From NCBI RefSeq assembly GCF_020073815.1, contig NZ_JAIQZJ010000001.1, positions 496,001 to 560,000 on the forward strand: DNA of 64,000 nt. Reading direction: 5' to 3'. Shown here piece by piece: positions 44,216 through 53,117 of the stretch (its first letter is position 1; the number at the start of each line of letters is the position of its first letter). Below the pieces are notes generated by a model. The model ran no database searches, was not told the DNA's origin, and saw only the letters and a list, made by a program, of their open reading frames with translations. The position numbers and the translations under genes were made by a program. Origin of the DNA: Nocardioides mangrovi (GTDB lineage Bacteria; Actinomycetota; Actinomycetes; Propionibacteriales; Nocardioidaceae).

Positions 44216-44728
44216 TCACACGTCCACCTCGATGACGTCGGGCATCGCGAGGGTCCGCCACCGGTCGAGGTCCGGGGCGGTGCCGGTCAGGTCGGCGACC
44301 AGCACCGTCCAGGCGGTGCCGTGGCCGACGAGGACCAGGTCGCTCCCCCGGTGCTCCGCCAGCAGCGTGCGCACCGCACCGACCACGCGGGTCCGGGTCA
44401 CCTCGATCGGTTCCCAGCCCGGATGGGCGGACAACCCCGGCTCGGCGAGGGCACGGCGGACGACGGCCGGCAGGTCGCTGATCCAGTCGGCGGTGTCGCG
44501 CACCTGCTCCCGCAGGGCGTCCACGACGCCGACGTCGGCCTCCGTCAGCAGCTGGGCCGTCGCGATGGCCTTCGGCTCCGGCGAGGTGAACCACAGCGCC
44601 CGCGTCGGCAGCCGTCCGGACTCCCGCAGCGCCCAGACGTCGTCGAAGCCGGCCGGGTCGAGCTCCCAGGCAGCGGGCAGCAGCCCCTCCTCGACGAGCG
44701 GTCGGCCGTGCCGGACCAGGTAGAGCAT
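44216..44728 (-). CDS. Histidine phosphatase superfamily protein
   Basis: 170 residues. The phosphorylatable His is in LYLVRHGRP (RHG motif, residues 6-8) and the second catalytic His in LVLVGHGTA. Branch-1 proteins of this size act on small phosphorylated metabolites. The substrate is unknown. It begins 19 nt after the cdsA stop in the same direction, so it is probably the tail of the translation operon. Confidence 0.8.
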   Translation of the reverse strand: MLYLVRHGRPLVEEGLLPAAWELDPAGFDDVWALRESGRLPTRALWFTSPEPKAIATAQLLTEADVGVVDALREQVRDTADWISDLPAVVRRALAEPGLSAHPGWEPIEVTRTRVVGAVRTLLAEHRGSDLVLVGHGTAWTVLVADLTGTAPDLDRWRTLAMPDVIEVDV

Positions 44729-44747
44729 GGGCGCCTCGGCTCCGGAG

Positions 44748-45602
44748 CTAGAACACCGCGTAGTGGAGCAGCAGCCAGATCGGGGCGACCGTCGCGAGCA
44801 GCGAGTCGAGCCGGTCCATCAGGCCGCCGTGACCGGGGATGACCTGGCTCATGTCCTTGATGCCCAGGTCGCGCTTGATCACCGACTCGCACAGGTCCCC
44901 CAGTGTCGCCATCACGACGGCGATGACGCCCAGGGCCAGACCGACCCACCAGTCGCCGTCGAGCAGGTAGACCACGAGGGCCCAGCCGGCGACCAGGCAG
45001 AAGACGGCCGAGCCGGCGAAGCCCTCCCAGGACTTCTTCGGCGAGATGACCGGGGCCATCGGGTGCTTGCCGAAGAGCACGCCGGCGACGTAGCCGCCGG
45101 TGTCGGAGGCGACGGTGATCGCGATGAAGGTGATGATCCCCTGGACGCCGGGGTCGTCGAGACCGGCGGCGTTGAAGCCGCCGCCCTCCGCGAGCAGCAG
45201 CGCCACGAACGAGCCGAGGAACGGCACGTAGATGAGGCTGAAGACCGCCGCCGTGGCGTTCTGCACGTAGCCGTCGACGCCGCGGCGCAGCAGCCACAGC
45301 ATCGTCATCAGCGCGGTGACCGCGGTCGCCGTGACCAGGGCGGGGGCACCCCAGACGTAGGCGACGACGACCATCACCGCACCGCCGATCATCAGCGGCT
45401 GCTCGGGGATGTCGATGTCCTTGGCCTGCAGCCCGCGGTGCAGCTCCCAGATCGCCACCACCACGGCGATCGCGACGATCACCATGAAGGCCGTCTTCCA
45501 GAAGAGGAGCGACAGCAGGATCGCGCCGATCAGGACGGCAGCGGACGTGATGGCGGCCGGCAGGTCGCGACCGGCGCGGCCGTGGTCCTTGACCTCGGTC
45601 AT
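44748..45602 (-). CDS. cdsA: Phosphatidate cytidylyltransferase
   Basis: A 284-residue polytopic inner-membrane enzyme making CDP-diacylglycerol from phosphatidic acid and CTP. The family signature near the C-terminus is intact: GDLCESVIKRDLGIKD...PGHGGLMDRLDS, with the metal-binding Asp. About eight hydrophobic segments precede it. It follows frr by 20 nt, the usual frr-cdsA order. Confidence 0.93.
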   Translation of the reverse strand: MTEVKDHGRAGRDLPAAITSAAVLIGAILLSLLFWKTAFMVIVAIAVVVAIWELHRGLQAKDIDIPEQPLMIGGAVMVVVAYVWGAPALVTATAVTALMTMLWLLRRGVDGYVQNATAAVFSLIYVPFLGSFVALLLAEGGGFNAAGLDDPGVQGIITFIAITVASDTGGYVAGVLFGKHPMAPVISPKKSWEGFAGSAVFCLVAGWALVVYLLDGDWWVGLALGVIAVVMATLGDLCESVIKRDLGIKDMSQVIPGHGGLMDRLDSLLATVAPIWLLLHYAVF

Positions 45603-45622
45603 CGAGATGGGTGCCGAGCTGC

Positions 45623-46180
45623 TCAGACCTCGAGCAGCTCGGACTCCTTGTTCTTGAGCATCTCGTCGATCGCGTCGGTGTGCTTCTTGGTCATGACGTC
45701 GAGCCGCTTCTCGGCGCCGGTGACGTCGTCCTTGCCGACCTCACCGTCCTTCTCCAGCTTCTCGAGGCTCTGCTTCGCCGTCCGGCGCAGGTTGCGGACA
45801 GCGACGCGACCGTCCTCGGCCTTGCCCCGGGCGACCTTGATGAACTCCTTGCGGCGCTCCTCGGTCAGCTCGGGGAAGACGCAGCGGATGACCTTGCCGT
45901 CGTCGGCCGGGTTGACCCCGAGGTCGGAGTCGCGGATGGCCCGCTCGATGGCCTGCATCGCGCTCTGGTCGAAGGGCTGGATCAGGATGACCCGCGCCTC
46001 GGGAGCGGTGAACGACGCCAGCTGCTGGAGCGGCGTCGGGGTGCCGTAGTACTCGGCCACGATCTTGTTGAACATGCTCGGGTGGGCGCGACCGGCCCGG
46101 ATCGCCGCGAACTCCTCGCGCGTCGACTCGACCGACTTGTCCATCTTGCCGTCGGCCTCGTTGAGGATGTCGTTGATCAC
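45623..46180 (-). CDS. frr: Ribosome recycling factor
   Basis: 185 residues, exact family length. Starts GTG at 46180 with GAAGGAG upstream. Opening MINDILNEADGKMDKSVEST and closing TKKHTDAIDEMLKNKE are typical. With EF-G it splits post-termination ribosomes. It lies 26 nt after pyrH. Confidence 0.95.
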   Translation of the reverse strand: MINDILNEADGKMDKSVESTREEFAAIRAGRAHPSMFNKIVAEYYGTPTPLQQLASFTAPEARVILIQPFDQSAMQAIERAIRDSDLGVNPADDGKVIRCVFPELTEERRKEFIKVARGKAEDGRVAVRNLRRTAKQSLEKLEKDGEVGKDDVTGAEKRLDVMTKKHTDAIDEMLKNKESELLEV

Positions 46181-46206
46181 GGGTTCTGCTCCTTCGGTGG
46201 TCGCGG

Positions 46207-46920
46207 TCAGCCAGCGCTGACGAGCGTGCCAATCTTCTCACCCTGCACGACGCGCAGGATGTTGCCCTCGGGCTCCATGCCGAAGACGACCATCGGCAGC
46301 TTGTTCTCGCCGCAGAGGGCGAACGCGGTCTGGTCCATGATCCGCAGACCCCGCGAGATCGCCTCGTCGTAGGACAGCTCGTCGAACTTCGTGGCGGTCG
46401 GGTCGACGTGCGGGTCGGCGGTGTAGACGCCGTCGACGCCGCTCTTGGCGACCAGCACCACGTCGCACTTGCTCTCCAGCGCCCGCTGGACGGCGACGGT
46501 GTCGGTGGAGAAGAACGGCATGCCCATGCCGGCGCCGAAGATCACGACGCGGCCCTTCTCCATGTGCCGGATCGCGCGCCGCGGGATGTACGGCTCGGCG
46601 ACCTGGCCCATCGTGATCGCCGTCTGCACCCGCGTCTCGACGCCCATCTTCTCCAGGAAGTCCTGCAGCGCGAGGCAGTTCATCACGATGCCGAGCATGC
46701 CCATGTAGTCGGCGCGCACCCGGTCCATGCCGCGCTGCTGGAGCTCGGCACCGCGGAAGAAGTTGCCACCGCCGGTGACGACCGCGATCTGGACGCCCGC
46801 CTCGACGACGGCCGCGATCTCGTGCGCCACCTTCTGGACGACGTCGGGGTCGACGCCGACCTTGCCACCGCCGAACACCTCGCCGGACAGCTTGAGCAGG
46901 ACACGCTTGTACCCGGTCAC
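46207..46920 (-). CDS. pyrH: UMP kinase
   Basis: 237 residues. The amino-acid-kinase fold has [11 protein letters not shown] at the start, [11 protein letters not shown] (glycine loop) and the UMP-binding region [18 protein letters not shown]. Starts GTG at 46920 with GGGAGA. It phosphorylates UMP to UDP. It normally follows tsf directly, but two extra genes lie between them here. Confidence 0.95.
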   Translation of the reverse strand: MTGYKRVLLKLSGEVFGGGKVGVDPDVVQKVAHEIAAVVEAGVQIAVVTGGGNFFRGAELQQRGMDRVRADYMGMLGIVMNCLALQDFLEKMGVETRVQTAITMGQVAEPYIPRRAIRHMEKGRVVIFGAGMGMPFFSTDTVAVQRALESKCDVVLVAKSGVDGVYTADPHVDPTATKFDELSYDEAISRGLRIMDQTAFALCGENKLPMVVFGMEPEGNILRVVQGEKIGTLVSAG

Positions 46921-46992
46921 GTGGGTCTCCCTGGTCGTCTCGTCGGAGTCGGCCGGCCCGGACAGGGCCTTGGAGCAACCTATCCGATGGGG

Positions 46993-48066
46993 CTAGGCCA
47001 GAGCGAAGAGCGCGATCACCAGGGCGACCAGCGCCACCGCGGCGACGACGGCCGCCGTGATCTTCACCGCACTGTAGGGCCGGTCGCCGACGACCTCGCC
47101 GGTGTTGGCGTTGACCAGCACCGTCCACGACTTCCCGTTGTAGAGGTACGTCGCGATCCACAGCGGCATCAGCACCAGCTTGAACATCGCCTGGGAGTAG
47201 GTGATGTCCATGTCCGAGACGCGCTGCTCGTCGCCGCCGATGTCGGAGCGGCAGTCGTCCTCGACGACGTCCGCCATCCGCTGGCGTGCGAGCGCGGAGC
47301 CGTCGTCGGGGTCGACGTCGTAGCGCAGGGCGGAGTAGCCGGTGAGGAAGTCGGACTGGAAGGGACGCGCGTCCTCCAGCCGCCACGGCCCCATCTTCTC
47401 GACCTTGTCGGGCTCGATCCGGTGGCTGCCGACCACGAGCACGTCGTCGAACGAGCGGGCGACGTGCCCCGAAGCCCGCGACCAGCGCGTGTGCCGCTCC
47501 TGGTAGGTCTCGGTGCGCGTGCCGCCCTGGCCGTCGGAGACCTGGCGGGTCTTCGTCACGTAGTAGTAGTCGCCCCGCTCACCGACGTAGTCGGTCTCCG
47601 TGTGGGCGTCGTAGGTCCAGTGCGGCAGGTAGGTGCCCTGCAGACCTTCGGTGGAGTTGACCGCCTTGAGGGCGTCGGGCGCGAACCAGCGCGACTTCAC
47701 CCAGCCGCCGAACGCGTCCTGGGCGCCGCGCCGGTCGACGTGGAAGGGGATGATGGCCTCGGGCTGCACCAGCCCCTCCGGCTGCTCGACGGCGATGAGG
47801 GCGCCGCCGCAGAACTGGCAGGAGCCGGCGATGTCGACCGTCTCGGTGCTCGCGCCGCATCCCTGGCAGCGCAGCACGTGGGCGCCGATGGTCGCCACGT
47901 CGGTGCGGCCGTGGGCGGCGTGCCACTCGTCGTACGAGTGCTCGCGGATCACGGCCGTCGAGGCCGCGATCTGCTGCTCGCTGCCGCAGGAACCGCACTT
48001 GAGCACGGTCGTCCCCGGGGCGTACTCCGTCTGCGCCCCGCAGGAGGGGCAGGTCGCGGTCGCCAC
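46993..48066 (-). CDS. TFIIB-type zinc-ribbon membrane protein (YdjG-like)
   Basis: 357 residues from GTG at 48066. Two zinc ribbons occupy the N-terminus: CPSCG...CGSCG (about 6-28) and CQGCG...CQFCGG (about 68-90). A long cytosolic domain follows, and a hydrophobic helix ends the protein (about 333-356), so it is probably tail-anchored. It is 1 nt downstream of an SPFH gene. This pairing resembles Bacillus YdjG/YdjI, which recruit PspA to damaged membranes; no PspA is adjacent here. Role in envelope stress is inferred. Confidence 0.72.
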   Translation of the reverse strand: MATATCPSCGAQTEYAPGTTVLKCGSCGSEQQIAASTAVIREHSYDEWHAAHGRTDVATIGAHVLRCQGCGASTETVDIAGSCQFCGGALIAVEQPEGLVQPEAIIPFHVDRRGAQDAFGGWVKSRWFAPDALKAVNSTEGLQGTYLPHWTYDAHTETDYVGERGDYYYVTKTRQVSDGQGGTRTETYQERHTRWSRASGHVARSFDDVLVVGSHRIEPDKVEKMGPWRLEDARPFQSDFLTGYSALRYDVDPDDGSALARQRMADVVEDDCRSDIGGDEQRVSDMDITYSQAMFKLVLMPLWIATYLYNGKSWTVLVNANTGEVVGDRPYSAVKITAAVVAAVALVALVIALFALA

Positions 48067-48067
48067 G

Positions 48068-49186
48068 TCAGGCCTGCGGCGGGAGCGGCGGCGGGGTCGC
48101 GCCGAAGAGGTCCTTGACGCCGGGCGTCTCGCCCGCGGGCGTCCACGCGCCCATGCCCTGCTGCCAGACCAGCGTGGCGGGGGTCAGCTCCCCCGACGCG
48201 ACCTTGGCGGGCAGCTGGTCGAGCGGGAAGGGCCCCGCCTGCTGACCGTTGACCGCCAGGAACCACGGCTGGGCGGCCCCCGGGATCGGCGGCGGCGCGG
48301 CCGCGGCAGGGGGCGCCGGCGGTGCGGCCTGCTGCTGGTTGAGCGCGTTGGCCATCTGCTGGCCCATCGCCATGCCCATGCCCAGACCCATGCCCTCGCC
48401 GGCTCCGCCGGGGTTGTTGGCAGCGTCGCCGATCGCCTCGGCGGTCTGGAACTTGGTGTACTGGTCGAGGTTGCCGAGGACGCCCATCTGGGTGCGCTTG
48501 TCGAGCGCCGCCTCGACCTCGGGCGGCAGCGAGATGTTCTCGATGATGAACCGCGGGATGCTGATGCCCATCTCGGTGAGGTTCGCGGTCAGCGTCTGCG
48601 CGAGCGCGGTCGCGATGCCCTGCTGGTTGGCGGCCAGGTCGAGCATCGGGATGTTGGCCGCGGCGATCGCCGTACCGACCTCGGAGACGATCTGCTGGCG
48701 GAGGTACTCCGCGACCTCGTCGGTGCGGAACTGCGGGTCGGTGCCGACGAGCTGGCGCAGCAGCTTGCTCGGGTCGACGACCTGGAGCTGGTAGGTGCCG
48801 AACGCGCGCAGCCGGACCATCCCGAACTCCGCGTCGCGGAGGGTGACGGGGTTCTGGGTGCCCCACTTCATGTCGGTGTAGAGACGGGTGCCGACGAAGT
48901 AGACCTCGGCCTTGAACGGCGAGTTGAAGCCGTACTTCCAGCCCTTGAGGGTGGAGAGGATCGGGATGTTCTCGGTCTCGAGCGTGTAGGTGCCGGGCCC
49001 GAAGACGTCGGCGATCTCACCCTCGCTCTCGAAGACCGCTACCTGACCCTCGCGGACCACCAGCTGGGCGCCCATCTTGATCTCGTTGCCCTGGCGGGGG
49101 AACCGCCACACGAGCGTGTCGCGGCTGTCATCGAGGAACTCGATGATGTCGATGAACTGTCCACGGACCTTGTCCATGAATCCCAT
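48068..49186 (-). CDS. SPFH-domain protein with C-terminal GYF_2-like domain (YdjI-like)
   Basis: 372 residues from ATG at 49186 with GGGGGAG upstream. The SPFH/band-7 region spans about 25-240 and matches the virion-core-like YdjI subgroup. A Gly/Met-rich linker (GEGMGLGMGMAMGQQM) and a Pro/Ala stretch lead to a GYF_2-like domain (PWFLAVNGQQAGPFPLDQL...WTPAGE, about 313-362). No N-terminal transmembrane helix is seen, so it may be membrane-associated through oligomers or the zinc-ribbon partner. Confidence 0.78.
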   Translation of the reverse strand: MGFMDKVRGQFIDIIEFLDDSRDTLVWRFPRQGNEIKMGAQLVVREGQVAVFESEGEIADVFGPGTYTLETENIPILSTLKGWKYGFNSPFKAEVYFVGTRLYTDMKWGTQNPVTLRDAEFGMVRLRAFGTYQLQVVDPSKLLRQLVGTDPQFRTDEVAEYLRQQIVSEVGTAIAAANIPMLDLAANQQGIATALAQTLTANLTEMGISIPRFIIENISLPPEVEAALDKRTQMGVLGNLDQYTKFQTAEAIGDAANNPGGAGEGMGLGMGMAMGQQMANALNQQQAAPPAPPAAAAPPPIPGAAQPWFLAVNGQQAGPFPLDQLPAKVASGELTPATLVWQQGMGAWTPAGETPGVKDLFGATPPPLPPQA

Positions 49187-49283
49187 GTGCGAGCTCCCCC
49201 GGGGATAGGTGGCGGTCCGACGTGGACCGCAGACGGACAGTACTCGACATCGGTGTCCGCGGAGCGCTCCTGAGGACAAATGC

Positions 49284-49321
49284 AGCGGCCGGGCCGACGA
49301 TCTCTCGTCGGCCCGGCCGCT
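49284..49321 (-). terminator. Terminator after rpsB-tsf
   Basis: A perfect 17-bp stem, 49284-49300 with 49305-49321, closes on a TCTC loop 24 nt after the tsf stop. It is the strongest simple hairpin in the window and separates tsf from the SPFH gene pair, which therefore need their own promoter. Confidence 0.8.
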
Positions 49322-49345
49322 ACGGGTGCTGCGGTGGTGCGGGCG

Positions 49346-50155
49346 TCAGGCGCCGACCTCGAACCGGGCGAACTTGGTCACCTGGGTGTTGGCGGCGTCG
49401 AGCACCTGCTTGACCGACTTCTTGGCCTCGAAGACCGACTCCTGGTCGAGCAGGACGATCTCCTTGAAGAAGGCGTTGATGCGACCCTCGACGATCTTCG
49501 CGACGGCAGCCTCGGGCTTGCCCTCCTCGAGCGTCTTCTTGGTCAGCACGTTCTTCTCGGCCTCCACGACGTCGGCCGGGACCTCGTCGCTGGTGAGGTA
49601 CTGCGCCTTGAGGGCCGCAGCCTGCTGGGCGGCCTGCTTGGCGGCGGCCTCGTCACCCTCGAACTGGACGAGCACGCCCAGGGTCGGGGGCAGGTCGCTG
49701 GCCTTCTTGTGCAGGTAGACCGTGGTCGCGCCGTCGAAGTAGGCGACCTCGCCGAGCTCGATCTTCTCGCCGATCGTGCGGGCGAGCTCGTCGACGGTCT
49801 CGCCGACGGTCTTGTCACCGAGCGAGACGGCCTTGAGCGCCTCGGCGTCGCCGACCTGGTTGGCGTCGGCGGCGTCCGCGATCTGCTGCGCGGCGGAGAT
49901 GAAGGCCTCGTTCTTGGCGACGAAGTCCGTCTCGGCCTTGAGGCTGATCAGGGCGTTGCCGGAGGCTGCGACCAGCCCGGCCGAGGCCTCGCGCTCCGCG
50001 GCGCGGGCGGCGGCCTTGGCCGCACCCTTGACGCGGAGCAGCTCGACGGCCTTGTCGAAGTCGCCGTCGGTCTCGTCGAGCGCCTTCTTGCAGTCCATCA
50101 TGCCGGCCTGGGTCAGCTCACGGAGCTTCTTCACGTCGGCTGCGGTGTAAGCCAT
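49346..50155 (-). CDS. tsf: Elongation factor Ts
   Basis: 269 residues. ATG at 50155 begins the UBA-like domain (MAYTAADVKKLRELTQAG) and the TDFVAKNE motif that contacts EF-Tu is present. It recycles EF-Tu by exchanging GDP. It is 49 nt downstream of rpsB and followed by a strong terminator. Confidence 0.95.
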   Translation of the reverse strand: MAYTAADVKKLRELTQAGMMDCKKALDETDGDFDKAVELLRVKGAAKAAARAAEREASAGLVAASGNALISLKAETDFVAKNEAFISAAQQIADAADANQVGDAEALKAVSLGDKTVGETVDELARTIGEKIELGEVAYFDGATTVYLHKKASDLPPTLGVLVQFEGDEAAAKQAAQQAAALKAQYLTSDEVPADVVEAEKNVLTKKTLEEGKPEAAVAKIVEGRINAFFKEIVLLDQESVFEAKKSVKQVLDAANTQVTKFARFEVGA

Positions 50156-50204
50156 GTTCCTTCTTCCTCGAATTCCTCGAAGTGGTCCGAAGTGGTTGCG
50201 GTGC

Positions 50205-51140
50205 TCAGGCCTGCTCGGCCGGAGCCTCGGCCGGGGCGTCGGTCGCCTCGGCGGCGGCCTCGGTGGCCTCGACGGCCTCAGCGGCCTCGGTGGCGGCACC
50301 GGTCGCCTCGGCGGCGGGGGTCTCGGCGTCGGCGTCGCCGGTCGCCTCGGCGGCGGCCTGCTCGGCGTCACCGGTGAGGAGCTCGCGCTCCCACTCGGCC
50401 AGCGGCTCCTCGGCACCCACGGCCTCGGTGCCCTCGGAGGCCTTGGCACCGGAGCGGGCGATGAGGCCCTCGGCGACGGCGTCCGCGACCACGCGGGTCA
50501 GCAGGCCGACGGCGCGGATCGCGTCGTCGTTGCCCGGGATCGGGAAGTCGACCTCGTCGGGGTCGCAGTTGGTGTCCAGGATGCCGATGATCGGGATCCG
50601 GAGCTTGCGGGCCTCCTCGACGGCGAGGTGCTCCTTCTTGGTGTCGACGATCCAGACGGCCGACGGGGTGCGACCCATCTCGCGGATACCGCCGAGGGTC
50701 TTCTCCAGCTTGTCGCGCTCCCGCTTCATCTGCAGGAGCTCCTTCTTGGTGCGACCGGAGCCGGCGACGTTGTCGAAGTCGATCTCGTCGAGCTCCTTGA
50801 GGCGGTTGATCCGCTGGTGCACGGTCGAGAAGTTGGTGAGCATGCCGCCCAGCCAGCGCTGGTTGACGTAGGGCATGCCGACGCGGGTCGCCTGCTCGGC
50901 GATCGCCTCCTGGGCCTGCTTCTTGGTGCCCACGAACATCACGGTGCCGCCCTTGGCGACGGTCTCCTTGATGAAGGCGTACGAGCGGTCGATGTAGGCC
51001 AGCGACTGCTGCAGGTCGATGATGTAGATGCCGTTGCGCTCGGTCATGATGAAGCGCTTCATCTTCGGGTTCCAGCGACGGGTCTGGTGTCCGAAGTGCA
51101 CGCCGCTCTCGAGAAGCTGGCGCATGGTCACGACTGCCAT
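50205..51140 (-). CDS. rpsB: 30S ribosomal protein S2 with acidic tail
   Basis: 311 residues. The S2 core (about 1-235) opens [23 protein letters not shown] and includes [18 protein letters not shown]. Beyond it is a low-complexity tail of about 65-70 residues made of Ala, Glu, Thr and Asp ([19 protein letters not shown]), longer than usual for S2. It is the first gene of the rpsB-tsf unit, with a long structured leader. Confidence 0.93.
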   Translation of the reverse strand: MAVVTMRQLLESGVHFGHQTRRWNPKMKRFIMTERNGIYIIDLQQSLAYIDRSYAFIKETVAKGGTVMFVGTKKQAQEAIAEQATRVGMPYVNQRWLGGMLTNFSTVHQRINRLKELDEIDFDNVAGSGRTKKELLQMKRERDKLEKTLGGIREMGRTPSAVWIVDTKKEHLAVEEARKLRIPIIGILDTNCDPDEVDFPIPGNDDAIRAVGLLTRVVADAVAEGLIARSGAKASEGTEAVGAEEPLAEWERELLTGDAEQAAAEATGDADAETPAAEATGAATEAAEAVEATEAAAEATDAPAEAPAEQA

Positions 51141-51556
51141 GTGAATCTCCTGGTGTGTGGAGCCCGCGCCCGTTGGCGCCCGACCTTGGGACCCCATCGC
51201 TGGTGACCAGTGACGGGGAGGTCGGACCGAGGCGTGCTCGCGTGTGGTTTTCAGTTGCTGCCTCGGGCGGGTGCCCTCGGCCCTGACGCCTGCGCGCGAC
51301 CCGACCGGCTGCTCCATCGCTGGAGACCGGACTGAGGGTCACGCCCACGGGTGGCCGGGTCCTCGGAGTGCCAGGTCCCGTCGCGGTCTGCGGACGTGCG
51401 AAGTCAACCCATGCGGGTTGCGCCGACAAGAGTAGTCCACAGGCGTCGCTCAGGCGAATCGCCGGGAACCGTCCACAGGCTGGCTCCGGAGCGGCGTTTC
51501 CACAGGTCAGCGCGCCCGTGGTCGCGGCCGTCGCCGGACCGTCGCACGCTCGTCCC
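51141..51556 (-). promoter_or_regulatory. rpsB leader / intergenic region with structured hairpin and repeated word
   Basis: This 416-nt stretch has no supported gene. A composite stem, 51181-51224 (CGACCT/AGGTCG, CCCC/GGGG, CTGGT/ACCAG nested), lies 41 nt before rpsB and could be an autoregulatory leader element for S2. CCATCGCTGG(T/A)GACC occurs at 51194-51208 and again at 51314-51328, exactly 120 nt apart. The divergent peptidase start is at 51557. Confidence 0.5.
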
Positions 51557-52174
51557 ATGACACCACGACCCGCGCTCGGCGCGCTCCTCGTCACCGCCCT
51601 CCTGCTGGTCGCCGCGCCCGCCGTGGCGGACCCGGACCCGGTGGGCGTGTGGCCGCTGGCGCCGCAGCCGGAGGTCGTCGCCGGCTTCGACCCACCCGAC
51701 GACCCGTGGGGTGCCGGCCACCGCGGGGTCGACCTGCTCGGGAGCCCGGGTCAGGCGGTGCACGCTGCCCTCCCCGGCCGGGTGTCGTGGGCCGGGGTGC
51801 TCGCCGGCCGCGGCGTCGTCGTGGTCGACCACGGGTCCACCCGCACCACCTACGAGCCGGTCGAGGCGACCGTCGGGACGGGCGACGTCGTCGCGGCCGG
51901 CGACCGGATCGGCCGGCTCTCCACCGCCGGCTCCCACTGCCTGCCCCAGGCCTGCCTGCACTGGGGCTGGATCGAGGACGAGACCTACCTCGATCCGCTG
52001 CGCCTGGTCGGCGCCGGGCCGGTGCGGCTCCTCCCGCTCTGGCAGGACCAACCGGTGCCCGCGGCGCGCGCGACGGCTCCCACCTCGCCGTACGCCGGGT
52101 GGCGACCGCCGCTCGACGCCCTCACGCCCGCGGATGTGCTTGCTGGTAGGCCCGTCGCAGCCGGTCCGTGGTGA
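51557..52174 (+). CDS. Secreted M23/LytM-type peptidase
   Basis: 205 residues with a signal peptide ([18 protein letters not shown]). M23 motifs: GHRGVDLLG (His and Asp zinc ligands), [20 protein letters not shown], and ACLHWGW for the closing His. The canonical HxH appears as one His in LHWGW plus an upstream GSH, so catalysis is plausible but not certain. It would cut peptidoglycan cross-links or serve as a scaffold. Its last 53 nt overlap the xerC end on the other strand. Confidence 0.8.
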   Translation: MTPRPALGALLVTALLLVAAPAVADPDPVGVWPLAPQPEVVAGFDPPDDPWGAGHRGVDLLGSPGQAVHAALPGRVSWAGVLAGRGVVVVDHGSTRTTYEPVEATVGTGDVVAAGDRIGRLSTAGSHCLPQACLHWGWIEDETYLDPLRLVGAGPVRLLPLWQDQPVPAARATAPTSPYAGWRPPLDALTPADVLAGRPVAAGPW

Positions 52175-53066
52175 CGTGCGTGTAGAGCTGGGTGGTCGCG
52201 AGCGAGGCGTGGCCGAGCAGCTCCTGGACGGACCGGAGGTCGGCGCCGCCCTCGAGGAGGTGGGTCGCGGCGGTGTGGCGCAGCCCGTGGGGACCGATGT
52301 CGGGCGCACCTGGCACGTCGGCGATGCGCCGGTGGACCATGCTCCGCACCGCGCGCTGGTCGATGCGCCGTCCCCGGGCGCCGAGGAAGAGCGCGGCGCC
52401 CGATCCCTCGACCGCCAGGGCGGGTCGACCGTGCCGCGCCCAGAAGTCCAGCGCGCGGGCGGCGGGCCGCCCGAACGGCACGGTCCGCTCCTTGCGGCCC
52501 TTGCCGAAGACGCGGACCACGTTGCGCTCGCGGTCGACGTCGTCGACGTCGAGCCCCACGAGCTCGCCCACCCGGATGCCGGTGGCGTAGAGCAGCTCGA
52601 GCATCGCGATGTCGCGCAGCCCCACCGGGCTGCCGTCGTCGGCGGCCTCGGTCGCGGCGTGGATGAGGTCGACGGCCTCGTCGGTGCGCAGCACCGGCGG
52701 CAGGGTCTGGTGGGTCTTCGGTGAGCCGAGGCTGGCGCCGGCGTCGGTCTCGGCGCGACCGGTGCGCGCCAGCCACGCGGTGAACACCCGGGCCGCGGTC
52801 GCCCGACGAGCGATCGTGGTGCGGGACCGGCCCATCGTCTGCTGCTTGGCGAGCCAGCTGCGCAGGGTGCGCAGGTCGAGCTGCCCGACGGTCGTGTCCC
52901 CGAGCCGGGCTGCGTGGTCGAGCAGGCTCCCGACGTCGGCGAGGTAGGCCCGGACCGTGTGCTCGGTGAGGTCCCGCTCGACTGCGAGGTGTCGCTCGTA
53001 GTCGGCGAGCACCTGGGCCATCGGCTCCGGCAGCTCGTCCGGGGCGGCTGGGGTCGCCTCACTCAC
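52122..53066 (-). CDS. xerC: Tyrosine recombinase (XerC-like)
   Basis: 314 residues from GTG at 53066. The N-terminal SAM-like domain is followed by catalytic residues Arg in [10 protein letters not shown], Lys in [11 protein letters not shown], His-x-x-Arg in [11 protein letters not shown], His in LLGHASL and nucleophilic Tyr in TTQLYTHVT. Length and the position between dprA and rpsB fit the chromosomal XerC that resolves dimers at dif, rather than a phage integrase. Confidence 0.88.
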   Translation of the reverse strand: MSEATPAAPDELPEPMAQVLADYERHLAVERDLTEHTVRAYLADVGSLLDHAARLGDTTVGQLDLRTLRSWLAKQQTMGRSRTTIARRATAARVFTAWLARTGRAETDAGASLGSPKTHQTLPPVLRTDEAVDLIHAATEAADDGSPVGLRDIAMLELLYATGIRVGELVGLDVDDVDRERNVVRVFGKGRKERTVPFGRPAARALDFWARHGRPALAVEGSGAALFLGARGRRIDQRAVRSMVHRRIADVPGAPDIGPHGLRHTAATHLLEGGADLRSVQELLGHASLATTQLYTHVTTDRLRRAYQQAHPRA

Positions 53067-53072
53067 GTCCTC

Positions 53073-53078
53073 ACTCTA
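53073..53078 (-). promoter_or_regulatory. -10 box of xerC
   Basis: Minus-strand TAGAGT, 6 nt before the GTG start. Part of a GAGG stretch also lies here, so a leadered start is not excluded. Confidence 0.35.
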
Positions 53079-53117
53079 GGTTCGCGCCCGACGGCGCGCC
53101 GTGAGGCCGCGCCGCGC

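Noticed and set aside
52122..53066. Integrase marking a prophage or island
   Set aside because: The recombinase has XerC length and the conserved dprA-xerC neighbourhood; no phage genes or att-like repeats surround it.
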